Positions 1 to 10,933 of a DNA stretch of 64,000 nt are shown in pieces (the stretch's first letter is position 1; each line of letters begins with the position of its first letter). This stretch comes from Panicum virgatum. Its lineage: Eukaryota > Streptophyta > Magnoliopsida > Poales > Poaceae. The position numbers and the translations under genes were made by a program. The notes beneath the pieces are model-generated. The model was not told the DNA's origin. It saw only the letters and a program-made list of their open reading frames with translations, and ran no database searches. The stretch lies in assembly GCF_016808335.1 (NCBI RefSeq), contig NC_053147.1:23422913-23486912 (forward strand). Reading direction: 5' to 3'.

Positions 1-72
1 GTCAGTGGAGCAACAGAAGCCAAACTGTCTGATGCAAATGGCAAAAGTGCAGCACCAGAGGCCAGGATATGA
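1..72 (+). CDS. Possible C-terminal exon of a gene entering from the left edge
   Basis: Frame 1 reads 23 sense codons from the first base and stops at TGA 70-72. The composition (Ser, Ala, Lys, Glu; ending APEARI) is plausible for a disordered protein tail, and the sequence becomes AT-richer and non-coding beyond the stop, as a 3' UTR would. There is no recognisable domain and the rest of the gene is outside the window, so this is a weak call. It could equally be non-coding. Confidence 0.3.
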   Translation, partial: VSGATEAKLSDANGKSAAPEARI

Positions 73-2046
73 GCTGAAGATCGGTCAAAGGGGAATAAGA
101 ACCCCCAACGCAAGGTATTGCCCAACTCAATGATGAGAGGAGTAATGAGTAAGCCTTTTACCATTAGTCTGCCTCCTACAGTTCTATGCATTGCTTATAG
201 TCACTAGCCGGCCAAGTGATTCCTGCATACATTGTTATATCAGCCACTCAAACAAAAATCAATCTTATGCGACGATTAGATACACAAAGCTGTAGTAAGT
301 ATATCAGGCGAAACCAGAATTCATGTGTCTGTGTGCGCGCGCGCGCCTGAAGAGCTTGTCGTGATAAATCTTTCGAATTTAGGTAAAGCAAGAAAAAATG
401 GAGGATTTTTTTTTCAGAAAACACATGATTCCAGTAATCTATATAGTAGGACTTGTTAGCTAAAGAGATTAGCTGTGGAGGTCTAAACAAACCAGCATTG
501 CACCTGTCCGCCTTCCTGTGGAATTCCTAGCTTTAGAAAAAGGCTATGCGCCGCGTTGTAGCGCGAGAGTGAAGGGACACTGGACCGCCTCTCGATCGCC
601 TCCCCTAGCGGTGGGGGGAGTGTGGCGGCCTGATTCTCTGTCGGCCGCTAATGCCAAGTACCAGACTGAAGATAACTTTGTTAATCTCACTATGATTACA
701 AGTCTAACTACTATTTGGTAGGAGTACTGCTGAAGACTTTTGTGTAGTTGAAGTTTACTTGTTGCAAATATGTGCTTTGCGATCAATGAACGTAGTGCAT
801 AAACTGTTGCCTGACATTATTCTGGTCAGAAGTCTATTAGCTTCCAGCAAGTGTACGCATTTTGGTCTTCGTTTTAGAGTCTTTTTAAGATACTGCAAAA
901 ATGTTTTGCTCGTCTTTCAGATGATGCTAATAATTACATATAATAGTCCAGTAAACATAATGGTCAACAAGGCATCTCAGATTAGAGGGACCAATTACTT
1001 TCCCAAGTGGACTACTGAGAGAAGAAGAAAGCAGGAATCATGCGAGGTGTTTCACTCACATTTCATCCCATTAGTTATCGAAGAAACCTCAAGAACAAAA
1101 ACGATGGCCCAGCCTTTTCACAGGGTATGAGTCATAGGGAGAGGAACACATGGCAGCGACAAAAGTGCTGTCCCGGATGCTAATTTTGACCCTGAATAGA
1201 AAATCAGACTGCCCACTAAACCCCTCGCCAATTACAATTGCTGATTCTTGATGGAGGGTATGGTTAGAGATTATCGCAATCTTTGCGCACTCGAGGGATC
1301 TCCATGGCGAGATTTTTCGCTTGATTGGCCCGGTTAAACTTTAAATGTTCGAGCAAAATTTGTGTTTGCGAACAATTAAGGTCAGAGAAAGTTCTCGCAG
1401 GAATTCCACGAAAAAGCGGAGAACCACGTGAAAAAGATGGAATATTCACGGATCTGCAAATTTAGTAATTTCCCCATGACAACATTCATAAAAGGGGTGC
1501 CAGTGCCACTGACACCGAGCCACTGAGCAAATGGTAAATGATTCGGACTTTTTCAAGATACTCATTTTCAGCACGTTAAAAATCTATTCAGGCCAGGGCG
1601 CGGCACCTGGGCTTTCCAAATATTCAGCACTCCACGGAAAGAGGTCAGAGAATTTGGTGTGGTCAAACTGCTTTCACGTGAGCAGTACATGGTACTCGAT
1701 ACGATCAATGCAGTGATCGCCTTGTGTGGAGGTCGTCGTCACGTACGACGGCCAAGGCGAAACAGAAAACATATATGCGCGCGTGCTTTGTGGCGGCCAA
1801 GTCCAAGCATCCAAGGGAGGGATTGTGCCATCTGATGTAAGCGTGTAGCCATGCACACAGTACGTATGCCTGAATCTGAATTACGAAAGTACACGGCGTC
1901 ACAGTCGTTTGTGCAATAGTAATCTTCCCTTTTTCGCCACTGTTTCTTCTGTGCAAAAAGTAGAGCCAGATACAGCATCCTCTCTCCTGTTTTTTTTTTT
2001 TGCCACTGTTTTTTCGGGCGACCAGCACTTGGCAACTTGTCAGCGA
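73..2046. other. Intergenic, no supported gene
   Basis: Open frames here are short, lack splice-consistent neighbours and match nothing I recognise. A GT/GC dinucleotide run lies near 332-346. The first few hundred bases may be the 3' UTR of the gene that ends at 72. Nothing else can be supported. Confidence 0.5.
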
Positions 2047-2127
2047 AGAGATACCGGCTACGGCGAGCTGGACGGACTTGGACAATTGGCAGAGATACCG
2101 GCTACGGCGAGCTGGACTTGGACAATT
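2047..2127. repeat. Tandem duplication, about 40-bp unit
   Basis: Two adjacent copies of a unit that begins AGAGATACCGGCTACGGCGA and ends GGACTTGGACAATTG occupy 2047-2089 and 2091-2127. The second copy lacks four bases (GACG). It lies in non-coding DNA. Confidence 0.8.
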
Positions 2128-2460
2128 GAAAGAGAAACGGTTGCCGATCCCAGCCCACGGATGATGAGGTGAGGCGGCGCGAAGACCGAGCCCGACTCGT
2201 GACCACGGCGCGTCGGCGCGTGCCCGTGATCAGTCGGGCGTTCCTGGTCCGTTTTCGGGTTCGGTCAGCGCGGCAGCCGAGCGGGCTTGTCCGCGCAGTC
2301 CAGTTCATGCTGCGTGGCCCTGTGGGCGAAGTGGGCTCATGCGCGGCAACGGACGCAAGTCGGCCTGTTGGACGGACCTGGCAACAGCAGCACGGGAAAC
2401 TCGCAAGTCGCAAACTCGCAAACCGGCGGCAGTCGGCCGGACCTTCCGAGGAGGTCCGAG

Positions 2461-2619
2461 TAGGGATGAAAGTGGGATGGAAAATTCCCATATCGATCGA
2501 TAGTATTTTTCATACTATGATGTTGTTTCTGTCCGTTCATTAACTTTATAAATAAAAAAAATTCCAGTCCGTTCGTTTTCATTTTCCATATTATCCGTTT
2601 CCGATCGTTTCCATCCTTA
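2461..2619. mobile_element. Short hAT-like MITE
   Basis: The ends are imperfect inverted repeats: TAGGGATGAAAGTGGGATGG on the left and, on the opposite strand, CTAAGGATGGAAACGATCGG on the right. The flanks GAGGTCCG and GAGGCACC are a possible decayed 8-bp duplication. A longer relative lies at 31532-32125, and a left-end fragment at about 5287. Confidence 0.55.
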
Positions 2620-2904
2620 GAGGCACCGCCGATCTCGCCTTTTTACCTCTCCACTGCTTGCGGATTGCCAGATGCACATTACATCTGCTCGACGAAACGC
2701 CACATAGGCACATAGTACTAGGCACGCTGCCAGGCTCGCTCCCTGCACGGCCCAAGCTGATCGCGATACCCCAAACTGCCTTCGTGCCCGAGCGTTTCAG
2801 TTGAATCAGGTTCCCTCGTCTAGTTGTCTAGCGGTTCAAGGACAAATAGCAGTATAGCACCAGCACAAAAAATTTATTAGCTCCGTTGTAACCTTTCTCA
2901 ACCA

Positions 2905-2977
2905 TCCGTTGTAGTCTAGCTGGTTAGGATACTCGGCTCTCACCCGAGAGACCCGGGTTCGAGTCCCGGCAACGGAA
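2905..2977 (+). tRNA. tRNA-Glu (anticodon CTC)
   Basis: This is a full cloverleaf of 73 nt. The acceptor arms TCCGTTG (2905-2911) and CAACGGA (2970-2976) pair perfectly, with discriminator A2977. The anticodon stem CTCGG/CCGAG encloses the loop CTCTCAC, giving anticodon CTC, which reads GAG (Glu). The T arm carries the B box GGTTCGAGTCC. There is no intron. The 3' CCA is not encoded, as expected for a eukaryotic nuclear tRNA gene. A CAA motif sits just upstream and a T run just downstream, both typical of plant Pol III genes. Confidence 0.95.
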
Positions 2978-2978
2978 T

Positions 2979-2986
2979 CTTTTTTG
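2979..2986 (+). terminator. Pol III T-run terminator of tRNA-Glu
   Basis: A run of T residues (after AATC, then seven consecutive T) follows the tRNA 3' end within ten bases, the usual RNA polymerase III stop signal. Confidence 0.75.
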
Positions 2987-2992
2987 GCTCCG

Positions 2993-3078
2993 CCTCCCCC
3001 CTGCGCCTGCCCAACCTGCCTCTAATGACGTACAGCCTCCCCCCTGCGTCTGCCCAACCTGCCTCTAATGACGTACAG
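2993..3078. repeat. Two tandem 43-bp repeats beside the tRNA
   Basis: Units 2993-3035 and 3036-3078 both start CCTCCCCCCTGCG and end AATGACGTACAG. They differ at a single base (C versus T), so the duplication is recent. Confidence 0.9.
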
Positions 3079-3190
3079 TACGCGGACGTGTTTTTTTGCT
3101 CTACAAAAGGTAACCGAAGAACTAACCATCTTCTCTGAGACTCTGAACATCTGTTGGCTTTGACCACACAGCCCAAATTCATACCTAGTA

Positions 3191-3440
3191 TTCTCTCCGT
3201 TCCAAATTATAAATCATTCCGAAAGTCAAAGTTTTTTAAGTTTGACTAAATTTATATAACAAAATAATAACAATTATGATACCAATTATGTATCATTAGA
3301 TTCCTTGTTAGCGATAGTTTCATAATATACTTATTTGATGTCATAAATTTTTGTGTTTTTCTCTATAATTTTGGTCAAACTTTAAGATGGTTTGACTTTT
3401 CAAGATTTTTGGAATGACTTATAATTTGAAACGGAGGGAA
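3191..3440. mobile_element. Stowaway-type MITE (Tc1/mariner)
   Basis: The terminal inverted repeats are CTCTCCGTTCCAAATTATAA on the left and TTATAATTTGAAACGGAGGG on the right. The element is flanked by TA on both sides (3189-3190 and 3441-3442), is about 250 bp long and has an AT-rich centre with no ORF. These are the hallmarks of Stowaway MITEs in grasses. Confidence 0.85.
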
Positions 3441-4103
3441 TACCGCACAGCACAGCCAGTTTTTCTTCTTTTCGCCACTGCCCAAATTCATAACCTCACA
3501 GAGTCACAGATCGACCTGCTGGTGCTGAGAAAGGATAGCCTCGTCTTCTAGTTGCTGCTCGTTCTTGCCGCCTTTTCAGAACCAGTTTTTCCAGAGATTC
3601 AGAGCTTCCTCTTTCCTGCGTACCAGGTTCATCCCGGGGCCACCTGTCATCCTCGCGGTCCTCCTCCCCTCTCGTCTCCCCTATTTATTGCTCACTCGCC
3701 ATGCACAGCAAGTCAGCAATCTACCCGCGCTCAGCTGGGGTCCTCACAATTCGAAACATCCTAATGAGGTAAACCCGGCAAATTAAGCTCATCTTTTCTT
3801 GGTTCGTCTTTTCTTTCTTCTCTCCTTTCCATTCATTCATGCACATTGCTCCAGCAAACCTCCATTTTTTTTTGTTTGCGTGATCTGTGCAACAAGCTTA
3901 ATCGTCTTCAAATCAAACCCAACACACACACACAAAAGAATAATCACATCGATCCCCGATCCTAACATGGCATCCTTCGTTGCGTTGATCCCGACCCGGT
4001 TCGATCCCCAGGGACTCCAACTGACGCGGGGGCCGACAAATCAAGCCAGCTGCAGGACCATCGTTCATCGAGGCAGGGGAGGATCGATCGCCCGGTCGGT
4101 GCC

Positions 4104-4857
4104 ATGGCTCTGAGCCAGAGCGCGCAGCTCGGCCTCGCCACCGCGCTGTTCGGCGTGCTCTCCTTCGTCCTCGCCGTCCTCGCCGAGCTCAACAAGGTAA
4201 CCGCTGCGTTTCTGCACAAACGCCGGCCGGCCTTGCCGCCGGGATTAACGGGAGGGTGCTTGCTCGGTGACCAGCCGCCGTACGGGACGCCGATCCAGCA
4301 GGGCGGGGGCGTGGTGGTCTGCCGGTTCCCGCGCGACCCGACGGTGGCGCTGGGGACGCTGTCCGCGCTCGCCGCGGCGTGCAGCGCGGCGCTGGGCGCG
4401 CTCGCCGTCTTCTTCCCCTACGGCGGCAGGCACGTCCCGCGGAAGGTGCTCCTCGCCCACACCCCGCTCTACGTCTTCCTCCACGTCGCCGTGTAAGGAA
4501 TCTCGATTGCCCACGCTGCTGAATCGCTTGTTATTACTTGCAATGCTAAAGAGAGTCTCCTGTTTTATTTGTTTTGTTTTTTCCCTTCTCCGCGCGGTTT
4601 GCAGAGGCGTCACGGTGGCCGGGGTGGGCACGACGGTGTGGGCGACGGCGGCCGAGGCTGCGCTCCACGCCCGGAACGTGCACCGGGACCCGGCGTACGC
4701 CTGCCCGACGGCCGAGACCGGGGTGCTCGGCGGCGCGGCGTTCCTCAACCTGGACGCCATGCTCTTCTGGATCGTGTGCCTCATGCTCGTCGGCAACGTC
4801 AGGACGGACTACTTCGAGGACCACGGCGGGGATGGCGCGGGGGTCGAGGAGAAGTGA
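4104..4857 (+). CDS. DUF1218 (MWL/DEAL family) four-helix membrane protein
   Basis: Three exons (4104-4196, 4275-4492, 4605-4857) join in frame through GT-AG introns and encode 187 aa. Four hydrophobic segments are visible: about residues 8-28, 54-78, 89-116 and 146-166. Family-typical features are the N-terminal CRFPRDP motif (Cys47) after the first helix, a second conserved Cys (Cys137, YACPT) in the long loop, and FLNLDAMLFWIVCLMLVGN in the last helix. DUF1218 proteins are plant-specific endomembrane proteins; the Arabidopsis members MWL1/MWL2 modify cell-wall lignin, but no enzymatic activity is established. The ATG at 4104 begins the first helix directly. The ORF continuing from 3799 is upstream leader. 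The exons are very GC-rich, as is usual for grass genes. The family assignment is firm; the specific role is unknown. Confidence 0.88.
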
Positions 4858-4896
4858 CTCTCATCTTATCATCCGTGGCTCGTGACATGTAGCATT

Positions 4897-4900
<4 letters not shown>

Positions 4901-4976
<76 letters not shown>
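4901..4976. repeat. (TA)38 microsatellite
   Basis: An uninterrupted TA dinucleotide run of 76 bp begins 43 bp after the stop codon of the DUF1218 gene, probably inside its 3' UTR. Apparent ORFs across it (poly Ile-Tyr) are artefacts. Confidence 0.97.
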
Positions 4977-4977
<1 letters not shown>

Positions 4978-5450
4978 TTGTATATATATGTAACACACAC
5001 GTACCATCACGTGTATGTATGTATGTTGCCGTGCCTTTTGTGCGTAAAGCTTGTAATTTGTGAAGGCATTACCGTCTGCCCATAACGATGCACGTGTGGG
5101 AGCCCATAAATTTTTGGTCTGCAGCCCAACAAACCCAACAAACTATGGTCCAAATGGGTACCGTTGGCGGTCCGTCGCAGTCTCGCAAGCCAAAGTCACG
5201 TTTCCTCACGCGACATTAATCCGTATTTGTCTCATGTGAATCCCGCCATCTCGATTCCTGATCAGCATCTCGGCTAGGCAGCGGTAGGGATGAAAATAGA
5301 TGGGAACTGGTGGGAAAATCCCTCAGCCATTTTTGTTTCCGGTTTTTTATTATAGGAAACAGAAGCGGAAGTGGAATAGCTGGGTACGGGAGCGGAAATG
5401 GGATACAACGGTTACAGAAATATGTGAGAATCTTTTCAAATTATAATATA

Positions 5451-6249
5451 TTAGTCTATCAACTCGTGCTCCCACACAAGTTAATTAGAATTAATATAAA
5501 AATAAGATTAATAATTATAATTATCTATCTCACCCCGTTTTTCATCTATTAAATATTCTAACACATACTCTAAAATATATATTTATTATTATCTTGTTAC
5601 AATAGATTTTATTTTGTATCACACCTCCATATGTATTCGATATATATCTAGTTGAATTATTTGTTTGTGAATTGATATTCTTATCTCTTTCATCATACAT
5701 GAATATATGGTGACATATATTGTAGGTAGTATTTTTATATAAATATAGTAGTATAAATAATATATTAATAATGATAGAAATATTAATTTAAAATTTTATA
5801 TTGGTGCACTTTAATATTTTATTATAATTATATAATTTAAATTTAGATTTAAGAGTAATTTAACTTGTAATAGTAATGACATGATTGGATAATTTATATG
5901 CAAATTTAGGGAGGTATTTGTATTATTTTAATAATGGCATGTGTGGGTAATTTACACAAAATATTAGGGGGTTACTTTAGATTTGTTTATAATGGCACAG
6001 GTGGGTAATTTAGATATATATTTAGGAAGTTATTTTAGTCTATTTTCATAATGGCAGAGGTGGGTAATTTATTATGAAAGATAACAGATTTGATGATTAT
6101 TATAATTAGAGTTGTTGGATTGATGGTTGGATATTTCTAATTTTTGTGAGAATTTATAGAATTTTTCTATTTTTTTAGAGTGTCCACCTAGGATCCTAGG
6201 TGGCTTTATGTGGAGGCTCCAAATGAGCCTCCAATTAGTAATAGTAAGA
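5451..6249 (-). mobile_element. Non-autonomous Helitron, copy 1
   Basis: On the minus strand it starts TCTTACTATTACTAATTGGA (at 6249) and ends in a GC hairpin (about 5464-5483), then GTTGATAGACTAA, stopping at CTAA (5454-5451). The flanking bases are A (6250) and T (5450) in that orientation, so insertion was between A and T with no target duplication. TC at the 5' end, a hairpin about ten bases before CTRR and an AT target are the diagnostic Helitron features. It is about 799 bp, AT-rich and has no ORF. A second copy is at 26974-27754. Confidence 0.82.
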
Positions 6250-6427
6250 TTTAACCTTTTTAACTCTAAATTTAATCACTCGTGTTATTTAAAAATTTAT
6301 GCAATATATCATTTCTTTTGTTGTGTTTTGCTTTATCAATAGAAATTCTTCAAAAAATAACTTAAATTTGATTATATTTGTACAATTTTTTTTAATAATA
6401 TGAGTGGTTGAAGTTGGGATAACTTAC

Positions 6428-6530
6428 TCTGTTTAGCTGGCTTGTCAGACAGACAGCCAGCAGTCAGCCAACAATAGTTTTCTCTGACAACAAATCAGCA
6501 CCAGCTATCAGCCAAAGCCAGTCGAACAGA
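6428..6530. mobile_element. Short MITE
   Basis: The inverted ends TCTGTTTAGCTGGCTTG and TCTGTTCGACTGGCTTTG (right end read on the opposite strand) enclose about 100 bp. No clear target duplication is visible. The ends resemble the GGGGCTGTTCGGCTGG family seen at 49456. Confidence 0.5.
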
Positions 6531-6734
6531 ACTATTAATCCATTATAATAACTTGCTTTTTCATTCATTGAAGCTCTACTTGCATTCTACAATGAATGAC
6601 ACAAAGGAGACTTAATAATTTGTCACAATAGCATTTGAGAGTAAATTGGTGGAAAATATTGATTATGAGTATATCACTGAAAATTTTATTTCCAAGAATA
6701 CTAAAAGAATTATGTTGTTCAAGTAGAGATTATG

Positions 6735-8095
6735 TGTCACAGCCCAAAGAAAAAAAAGAGAAAAGAAAAAAAATCCTCGCCGGGCCCCACCCGTCAGCCT
6801 CTCCCTCTCCTCCTCTCTCTGTTTTCCTCCGCGCGCCGCGCGCACGCGTCCCCGCCGCCGGCAAATCTCGTGCCACGTGCCGGCCATCCTCGTGCGCCGT
6901 GCCAACCCGTCCCTCCTCTCATTGCCTCAAGACCCCGCCCCCGGCCCCGTTCCCCTCAAACCCTAACCCTATCCCGTTTCCCTCCTCCATTGCCGCCGCC
7001 CCCAAGCCGTGCCACCACCGCTCGCCGCTGCGATTCACCCGCTCTGGTGAGCCGTGGATCAATCCCTCGCTCGGGGAGCTCCTTCTTACCCTCCTCTTCC
7101 GATTCCGGCGCTTACCCGGCCTCCTTGTTGGTTGCGCAGGGCCGCCGCCGCCGCTCGCCTCCGCCCGCGGCCGCGCAGCGCCACCGGGATGCCGCCGCGT
7201 CGCCGTTCCCCGCCTGTGTCGCCGCCGGTAGGGATCGCCGCCGTCCCCTCCACGCCGTGCGCGCGCCCTCGGCCCCTCTCCGGCCCTGTCACGCCAGCGC
7301 CGCCTTGCACCGCCGCCGTCGCTCCAAAAATTATGAAACTTGTTTTGTTGGATTCCTCTAGCTGAGATCTACTTAGGAAAAATATTGTGTCGTATGTTAC
7401 TTTGCTGTAGATTTATTTATAGTTTTATCTTGCAAAAGTGAGTTTAATGCTTATTTATTTGTGTACTGCTAGAAAAATCTAAAACTAAATTTTGTTAGAC
7501 TCCTTGTGAGGTGTAGTTTTCAGTGGTGCAACTTGTTCACTTGGTTCCTTGCTGTTTATCAAAGTTTTAGCTTGTTTTCTTATGCTTTGTCTGAGAAAGT
7601 TTTAGCTGATCCAAACACGGGGAAAGAGTAGGTCGTGGTGGTTGTAATGATGTCCTTGAGCAAGGCGTCATTATTTTAGTAAGTCTTTATCGTAATCGAG
7701 CTTCGTGAGGGCATGTAAATATAATAAACTTTAAGTTTCCGTTTAATATGACTTTCGTGAGCCCAAGGCTTGTAAGTGAAGCTTGAAACCCACCTATATT
7801 GAACTTGTAATATTAAGTTTCGAACTCTGGTAATGTAAAACTGCTCTTTGTGGATTATTGACGATGTATTCGATTGTAAACGGTATGTGCATATGCTGAT
7901 TCTGGGCGTATGTTGGAGCACATACCGGGACTACCGGATTTGATATTATTTTGAATGAATGATGTGTCGGTTATTCGTGTCTCTAGATGTGGGATAACAC
8001 GTGGCACGCTCTCCGGCAAGCACGTGTTAACTCTCATCTGGATGATAATGACCGGCGATTCGTTTAAAATAGTATCAAATTGGGCGGTTCTCACA
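6735..8095 (+). mobile_element. Solo LTR of a Ty3/gypsy-type retrotransposon
   Basis: A 1361-bp segment starts TGTCACAGCCC and ends GGCGGTTCTCACA. It is flanked by perfect 5-bp duplications TTATG (6730-6734 and 8096-8100). TG...CA ends plus a 5-bp duplication with no internal region identify a solo LTR formed by LTR-LTR recombination. The GC-rich first half (6780-7330) yields long proline/arginine-rich open frames on both strands that are LTR sequence, not genes. TGTCACA ends are common in grass Ty3 LTRs; the exact family is not identified. Confidence 0.85.
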
Positions 8096-8369
8096 TTATG
8101 TACCGAGAGTTGAATAGATAATAGATTCTAGATTTACATTATTATTGTTCTATTTGTCTAGACTGAAAAAGACCCTGTTCTACGTTCGGTACAAGATCCC
8201 GAATTTTGCCGGCACGGCCTCCATCCTTTCCCCTTAACTCCAACCCGCATCCGCCAGAGCAACCAATCGTGTCTGACAAACGTCATGGCCTCCTCCTTCA
8301 TAAGGACTACCAATCGAGGAGAGCTGGAACCTGGAAAAGGAAGAACAAGATCGCTGCTGCAGGCATGGT

Positions 8370-8716
8370 AGAGGCCGTTTAGTTTCCAAATTTTTTGAGT
8401 GCTACAGTAACTGACAACGTTTGACCACTAATTAAGAGTATTAAATGTGGATAACTGACAAAATCTATTCCATAACCCGGGTGAAATTGCAAGACGAATC
8501 TTTTAAGCCTAATTAGAACATGATTGGATAATGTCGTGCTACAGCAAACAACCTTTAATGATAGATTAATTAGTTTTAATAGATTCGTCTCGTGATTTCT
8601 CGTCCATCCATGTAATTAGTTTTATAATTAGTCTATGCTTAATACTTCTAATTAGTAGTCAAACGTTGTCTAAAACTTTTCACCCAAATTTTTTTGGCAA
8701 CTAAACTCCCCCTTAG
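8370..8716. mobile_element. MITE of the GTTTAGTT family, copy A
   Basis: Inverted ends (GGCCGTTTAGTTTCCAAATT on the left; AATTTTTTTGGCAACTAAAC on the right) surround internal motifs GAGACGAAT/ATTCGTCTC, GCTACAGTAA and TTAGTAGTCAAACG. The same internal motifs recur at 8770, 10631, 25650, 31048 and in a half copy at 44542. I cannot decide between PIF/Harbinger and hAT from the decayed flanks. Confidence 0.65.
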
Positions 8717-8769
8717 CACCGGCACCAAGCACCATACGAGCCCGCTTCAGAGTTTTGCAGAGTACATGT

Positions 8770-9106
8770 GCCGTGTTTGGTAAAAATTCCCGCAAAAAGA
8801 CAAACACACGCATGGAGTACTAAACAAAGTTTATTTGCGAAACCTTTTCATGGATGAGTGTAATTTTTCGAGACGAATCTAATGAGCCAAGTTCCATCAT
8901 GATTGGCTACAATAATGCTACAGTAACCACCTCTAAATCATACTCTACTCATGCGGTCAAAGATCTTATTAGCTACAGCATATGTTACAGTACCATGATC
9001 GTAAAGATTATTTCATAATTAGACTTCATCTAATACCTCTAATTAGTAGTAAAAGAGACGAAAAATTTTCATAACAAATTTCTCGTGCCCCCAACCAAAC
9101 ACGGCC
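8770..9106. mobile_element. MITE of the same family, copy B
   Basis: The ends are GCCGTGTTTGGTAAAAATTC and, inverted at the right, CCAACCAAACACGGCC. Internal AGACGAATCTAATGAG and TGCTACAGTAACCA motifs link it to copies A, D and E. Confidence 0.65.
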
Positions 9107-9470
9107 CCACGCAGATAGCTGGAACAAGGAGCGTGGGCAGTGATGATCGGCGGGGGGACATGCCCTAGCCTTGGTTCGGCACGCCGAGGCACGCCGAACG
9201 CGGCATTAAAAGCAGCGGCGCATGTTACGCATCGTCGTCCCCCGCGGCGAGGAAGGAAGGATGATCACATGTTCACAGGTGTCTCGGCGCTATCCCTGCC
9301 CTTGTGTTGTGCCTGGCCCGGCGGCCGCACGGATCCCGCTGCGGCGCGATCTCTGCGACCGGGTGCCGGCAAGTGGTGTCGGTGGGTGTGGGACGAACCC
9401 CGTTTTTATTTTCCCAGTAGCGTCACTGGCGGTGCACCTTCGAACTCCAAAGGTGTTGAATGTTGATGTC

Positions 9471-9630
9471 CAGGGGCGGAGACAGGGGGGCAGGGGCTGG
9501 CCCCCCTAATGATCCCGTAGCACCATTATCAAAAATGGAACTTACCCTAGCGGTAGCCTGTGGCAAGACTGCTTGGCTCCCCCAATCACTGCTTGCCCCC
9601 ACCAATGATAAAATTATGGCTCCGCCCCTG
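9471..9630. mobile_element. hAT-type MITE with perfect 8-bp target duplication
   Basis: A 160-bp element has termini CAGGGGCGGA and TCCGCCCCTG. It is flanked by identical TTGATGTC octamers at 9463-9470 and 9631-9638. Eight-base duplications and CAGGGGC ends are typical of hAT elements. Confidence 0.88.
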
Positions 9631-9737
9631 TTGATGTCGGTGGACAAATTGGAATGGAGATGTATAGATGTTGAGTTACCGTAATATCGTGTGGTTTTGT
9701 CTTCAGTGACGAACTAGCGATACTAATCTTTTGCTCT

Positions 9738-9988
9738 CTCCGTCATGGAATATAAGATACTTTACTTTATTCTAAGTTAAAATAGTTTGAGTTTGATAAA
9801 ATTTATAGAGAAAAATATTAGCTAACACATCAAATAAGTAAATTATAAAAATATATTTCATAGTGGATCTAAGTGTTCTCATTTGATATTCAAAATATTA
9901 TTACTTTTTTCTATAAACTTGATCAAACTTAAAACAGTTTGACTTAGTACAAATCAAAATGTCTTATATTTTAGAACGGATGGAGTAC
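9738..9988. mobile_element. Stowaway-like MITE, decayed
   Basis: The left end CTCTCCGTCATGGAATATAA pairs with the right end ATATTTTAGAACGGATGGAG. It is about 250 bp with an AT-rich core containing TAGTGGATCTAAGTG. The left TA is mutated to TG. Confidence 0.65.
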
Positions 9989-10630
9989 TCACCTAAGGTT
10001 ACATGAGCAGTACTACTCCGATCCTTCATGAGTAACATATTCCACTTCCGGAAGAAACAATAGCTCTGTTTAGCACAAAAAAGTAAAAGAAATTTATTAC
10101 ACATACCCCTAAATGCAAAGTCCCATTCATTCTATTGCCTCAACACAATTACAAGTAGTTTAGGCACACACTATTGAATTCCATAATGTGTACAAAAAAT
10201 ATTACCCTCTTACGCCTTGGTTTGTACAAACAAGCTATTTTTCCCTATTTTCTATCGACCCTGGATAATTGAACCACAAGTTTAATAAAATATACTCTAC
10301 CTTTCTCTTTTTTTATATAAAAGAAGCTACCGTAGGCATGGAGCCGATGCGGAGTTCTCCATTTATTGATGTGGCAAACTTAAAGTTGAGCTGAATGCAA
10401 TGCTTGCATGGAGGACAAAAAAATACAATGGAAAGAGGCACCAGGATGCAATGCTATTTTCCCCTATTTTCAATCAACTTGGATAATTGAATGTTGCCTT
10501 TGCTTGCAACATAAAAAGTAATTTGGTTGTTGATTGTCAGTTCCAACATATCTAGCACATATTCCTCATCTGCCCTTTGCCTGCAAGAATGAAGCTGCTT
10601 CAGTGATGGGAGTCCTTGGGAAGTTACTAG
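9989..10630. other. Intergenic, no supported gene
   Basis: The sequence is AT-rich. A 66-codon minus-strand frame (10454-10654) contains SQGLPSLKQL, faintly like the end of an LRR protein, but it stands alone and I do not call it. Confidence 0.45.
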
Positions 10631-10933
10631 GGGCCTGTTTAGTTCATTTTGCAAAATAATTTTGCAAAGGAATCTTGGTCATTTGAAGTACTAAATGAAG
10701 TCTATTTGTAAAACTTTTTGCATAGATTGGTTGTAAATCACGAGACGAATCTAATGATGCTAATTAATTTATGATTAATTAATAATTAGCGGATGGTTAC
10801 TGTAGCATCACTGTTGCAAATCATGGATTAAGTAGACTCATTAGAATCGTCTCGCGATTTACAGCCCATCCATGCAAAAAGTTTTGTAAATAGACTTCAT
10901 TTAGTACTTCAAATTAGTAAGATTCTTTTTCAC
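10631..10933. mobile_element. MITE copy C, right end missing
   Basis: It begins GGGGCCTGTTTAGTTCATTT and carries the family's internal motifs (GAGACGAATCTAATGA, TACTGTAGCATCAC, TTAGTACTTCAAATTAGTAA). The expected inverted right end is absent; the similarity fades near 10933, about 490 bp before the TBC gene start codon. Confidence 0.6.

Noticed and set aside
2815..2850. Possible second tRNA (CTCGTCTAGTTGTCTAGCGGTTCAAGG)
   Set aside because: Resembles tRNA box text but no acceptor pairing or anticodon arm can be formed.
4799..5085. ORFs with long Ile-Tyr repeats on both strands
   Set aside because: Pure artefacts of the (TA)38 microsatellite.
6635..7365. Three overlapping Pro/Arg-rich ORFs of 100-209 codons
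   Set aside because: They lie largely inside the solo LTR bounded by TTATG duplications; composition reflects GC-rich LTR DNA and several frames are open at once.
10454..10654. LRR-like minus-strand ORF (SQGLPSLKQL)
   Set aside because: A single short match with no neighbouring repeats, NB-ARC sequence or splice partners; part of it overlaps a MITE.
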